DNA from: an uncultured Cytophagales bacterium
Lineage (GTDB): Bacteria > Bacteroidota > Bacteroidia > Cytophagales > Thermoflexibacteraceae
Direction: 5' to 3'
Assembly: GCA_938039675.1 (NCBI GenBank)
Contig: CALHUI010000006.1
Span: 62,001-126,000, forward strand
DNA length: 64,000 bases
Shown here piece after piece: positions 63,744 to 64,000 of this stretch. Position 1 is the first letter of the stretch. Each line of letters opens with the position of its first letter. The notes under the pieces are model-generated. The model saw only the letters and a list, made by a program, of their open reading frames with translations, ran no database searches and was not told the origin of the DNA. A program made the translations under genes and the position numbers.

Positions 63744-64000
63744 ATGAATATTGGTAAAAAAATCGGCTTTTTTTCTGCTTTTATTATTCCTGCTTTGGTT
63801 GTGGCCGGATTTTACATCGGTGGATGGTGGAATTATATGTCGGCCGTATTTGTGTTCATTCTCATTCCCTTGCTCGATGCACAAGTGGGTTTAGACGATG
63901 AAAACGTACCCGAAAGTGAGGTTAAAATCGTATCAGAAGAATTTTACTATCGCTTTATAACTTACGTATGGACGTATTTTCAGGTGGTATTTTTGCTCTG
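63744..64000 (+). CDS. AlkB-type alkane 1-monooxygenase (N-terminal part)
   Basis: The first 85 residues are in the window, from the ATG at 63744; the gene continues past the right edge. Two membrane segments are visible (about 8-45), with Trp-Trp-Asn-Tyr-Met then Val-Phe-Ile-Leu-Ile-Pro-Leu-Leu-Asp-Ala-Gln-Val-Gly near 35-50, and Phe-Tyr-Tyr-Arg-Phe-Ile-Thr-Tyr-Val-Trp at about 70-79. This matches the N-terminus of the integral-membrane diiron alkane hydroxylase family, but none of the histidine boxes that would confirm it are in view. It could instead be a related fatty acid or xylene monooxygenase. Starts 19 bp after the preceding oxidoreductase. Confidence 0.7.
   Translation, partial: MNIGKKIGFFSAFIIPALVVAGFYIGGWWNYMSAVFVFILIPLLDAQVGLDDENVPESEVKIVSEEFYYRFITYVWTYFQVVFLL

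Noticed and set aside
1-64000. CRISPR arrays, rRNA, tRNA and intact insertion sequences
   Set aside because: I found no spaced direct repeats, cloverleaf-like segments or transposase frames that would support any of them.

Overview
The window looks like the chromosome of an aerobic, Gram-negative Bacteroidota, probably of the Cytophagales type. The signs are a TonB-dependent receptor with a CarboxypepD-like N-terminus, an OmpA protein with PD40 repeats, a fused DAHP synthase/chorismate mutase, Bacteroidota-type -7 boxes (TAnnTTTG) before several genes, few clear Shine-Dalgarno sequences, Tat-exported oxidoreductases and many two-component propeller kinase remnants. No rRNA, tRNA, CRISPR array or intact insertion sequence was seen. 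Both window edges cut genes: a Rieske oxygenase at the left and an AlkB-type alkane monooxygenase at the right.

Layout. 1-7.1 kb: Rieske oxygenase (partial), then a giant thioester alpha-2-macroglobulin. 7.1-12.6 kb: minus-strand operon pheT-pepA-pdxA-zinc-finger protein. 12.7-15.4 kb: ccoG-ccoH-SafE (cbb3 oxidase assembly) behind an FNR-like site. 15.5-20.3 kb: TPR protein, secreted unknown, fahA, xylA. 20.3-26.9 kb: accessory, decaying stretch holding a sensor-kinase pseudogene with at least six lesions, another remnant, two unknown genes and repeat-like DNA. 26.9-33.2 kb: queA, lysine-type dehydrogenase, RNA methyltransferase, nudix hydrolase, alaS. 33.4-35.5 kb: sufC-sufD without sufB. 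35.7-44.7 kb: OmpA/PD40 protein, lon, ppiD-like chaperone, aroG/chorismate mutase, secreted unknown.

44.7-51 kb is the most interesting part: a sulfur-handling cluster of an ArsR-type repressor, an ETHE1-like persulfide dioxygenase with two rhodanese domains, a type II sulfide:quinone reductase, a DUF6132 membrane protein, two gene relics and a Tat-exported SoxB-like metallophosphoesterase. A 17-bp AT-rich motif recurs in three promoter regions of this cluster, and a second palindrome (TGACnTAAnTCA) is shared with the ccoG promoter. Together these suggest joint control by sulfide and by oxygen/redox state. 51-62.2 kb: dnaE, an AddB-like nuclease, a TonB receptor, a kinase C-terminal relic and a methyltransferase. 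62.4-64 kb: Tat-exported Gfo/Idh/MocA oxidoreductase and the start of alkB.

All functional calls are from reading the sequence; no database search was run.
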